Position numbers and translations under genes: made by a program
The notes under the pieces: generated by a model
The model's database searches: none
What the model was told of the DNA's origin: nothing
Seen by the model: the letters and a program-made list of their open reading frames with translations, nothing else
NCBI GenBank assembly: GCA_913041495.1
Contig: CAJWHT010000016.1
Location: 1-51,317, forward strand
Source: an uncultured Desulfobacteraceae bacterium
GTDB taxonomy: Bacteria > Desulfobacterota > Desulfobacteria > Desulfobacterales > Desulfobacteraceae
Length of the DNA stretch: 51,317 nt
Direction of reading: 5' to 3'
In this document: positions 51,227 to 51,317 of the stretch, piece after piece
Numbering within the stretch: the stretch's first letter is position 1
Layout: every line of letters starts with the position of its first letter

Positions 51227-51249
51227 GCAGGCGTACAAAATTCTTAGGA

Positions 51250-51317
51250 TTAAATCCCGTAATCCTTGCCGTAGTTTTCGATGACAAAGTCAATATCCTT
51301 GTCCCCCCGCCCGGAGA
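51250..51317 (-). CDS. 3' end of an unidentified gene (partial)
   Basis: The last roughly 22 codons of a minus-strand gene that enters from the right. It ends SGRGDKDIDFVIENYGKDYGI and TAA at 51250-51252, with a terminator 24 nt further on. Too short to name; the 5' part lies outside the window. Confidence 0.55.
   Translation of the reverse strand, partial: SGRGDKDIDFVIENYGKDYGI

Noticed and set aside
1-51317. CRISPR arrays, tRNA, rRNA, integrases and transposases
   Set aside because: I looked for regularly spaced repeats and for recombinase or transposase signatures and saw none. Short tRNA genes could in principle be missed by eye.

Overview
This window looks like a piece of chromosome from an anaerobic desulfobacterium-type bacterium (Desulfobacterota, probably a Desulfobacter-like sulfate reducer). 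That placement is an inference from gene content: an ADP-forming acyl-CoA synthetase, the LL-diaminopimelate aminotransferase route, tandem MoeA proteins including a MoeA/periplasmic-binding-like fusion, a chemoreceptor with a C-terminal hemerythrin domain, and many large sensor kinases. There are no rRNA or tRNA genes, no CRISPR array, no insertion sequence and no prophage that I can support. The genes are dense and mostly intact, with frequent 4-bp ATGA overlaps.

Layout. 0-4.5 kb: a PHP-type phosphoesterase and a small unknown protein on the minus strand, divergent from a TetR regulator that overlaps an ADP-forming acyl-CoA synthetase gene. 4.5-8 kb (minus): a PreP-like M16 peptidase and a small winged-helix-like protein. 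8.3-16.6 kb (plus): rsmA, a degenerate HD-GYP protein, dsdA, dapL, moeA and a moeA-PBP fusion, with a strong hairpin before dapL and a dispersed repeat between the two moeA genes. 16.8-20.2 kb: a DksA-like protein that has lost its zinc ligands, a VWA/OmpA lipoprotein and a GAF histidine kinase. 20.4-25.7 kb (plus): uppP, a phosphohexomutase, a UvrD/Rep-type helicase and an MFS transporter. 25.8-32.4 kb (minus): a very large hybrid kinase, a two-TM potassium-channel-like protein, a crotonase-fold protein lacking both catalytic glutamates, and a DUF192 lipoprotein. 32.6-33.7 kb: two response regulators.

33.7-40.5 kb (minus) is the most interesting block. It is a six-gene operon-like run encoding an XpaC-like membrane protein, TelA, a DUF4178-like acidic protein, an unrecognised coiled-coil lipoprotein, a double-DUF350 membrane protein and a membrane-embedded spermidine-synthase-like enzyme. 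It diverges from a SlyB-like glycine-zipper lipoprotein, so the whole neighbourhood points to the cell envelope. About 4.4 kb further on is a complete potABCD polyamine importer, so polyamine-type chemistry is represented twice. 41.5-44.8 kb (plus): typA/bipA, an APH-fold kinase and a 64-residue small ORF with a very good ribosome binding site. 44.9-51.3 kb (minus): potABCD, a CheY-like receiver, a hemerythrin-tailed chemoreceptor, and the 3' end of an unidentified gene.

Two non-coding items stand out. A 103-bp repeat occurs in two intergenic regions in opposite orientations (83 of 103 positions identical by my own count, no gaps). An 11-bp palindrome, TCTGTAACAGA, is found in two promoter regions about 39 kb apart. 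All assignments are by eye from motifs and lengths; no database search was run.
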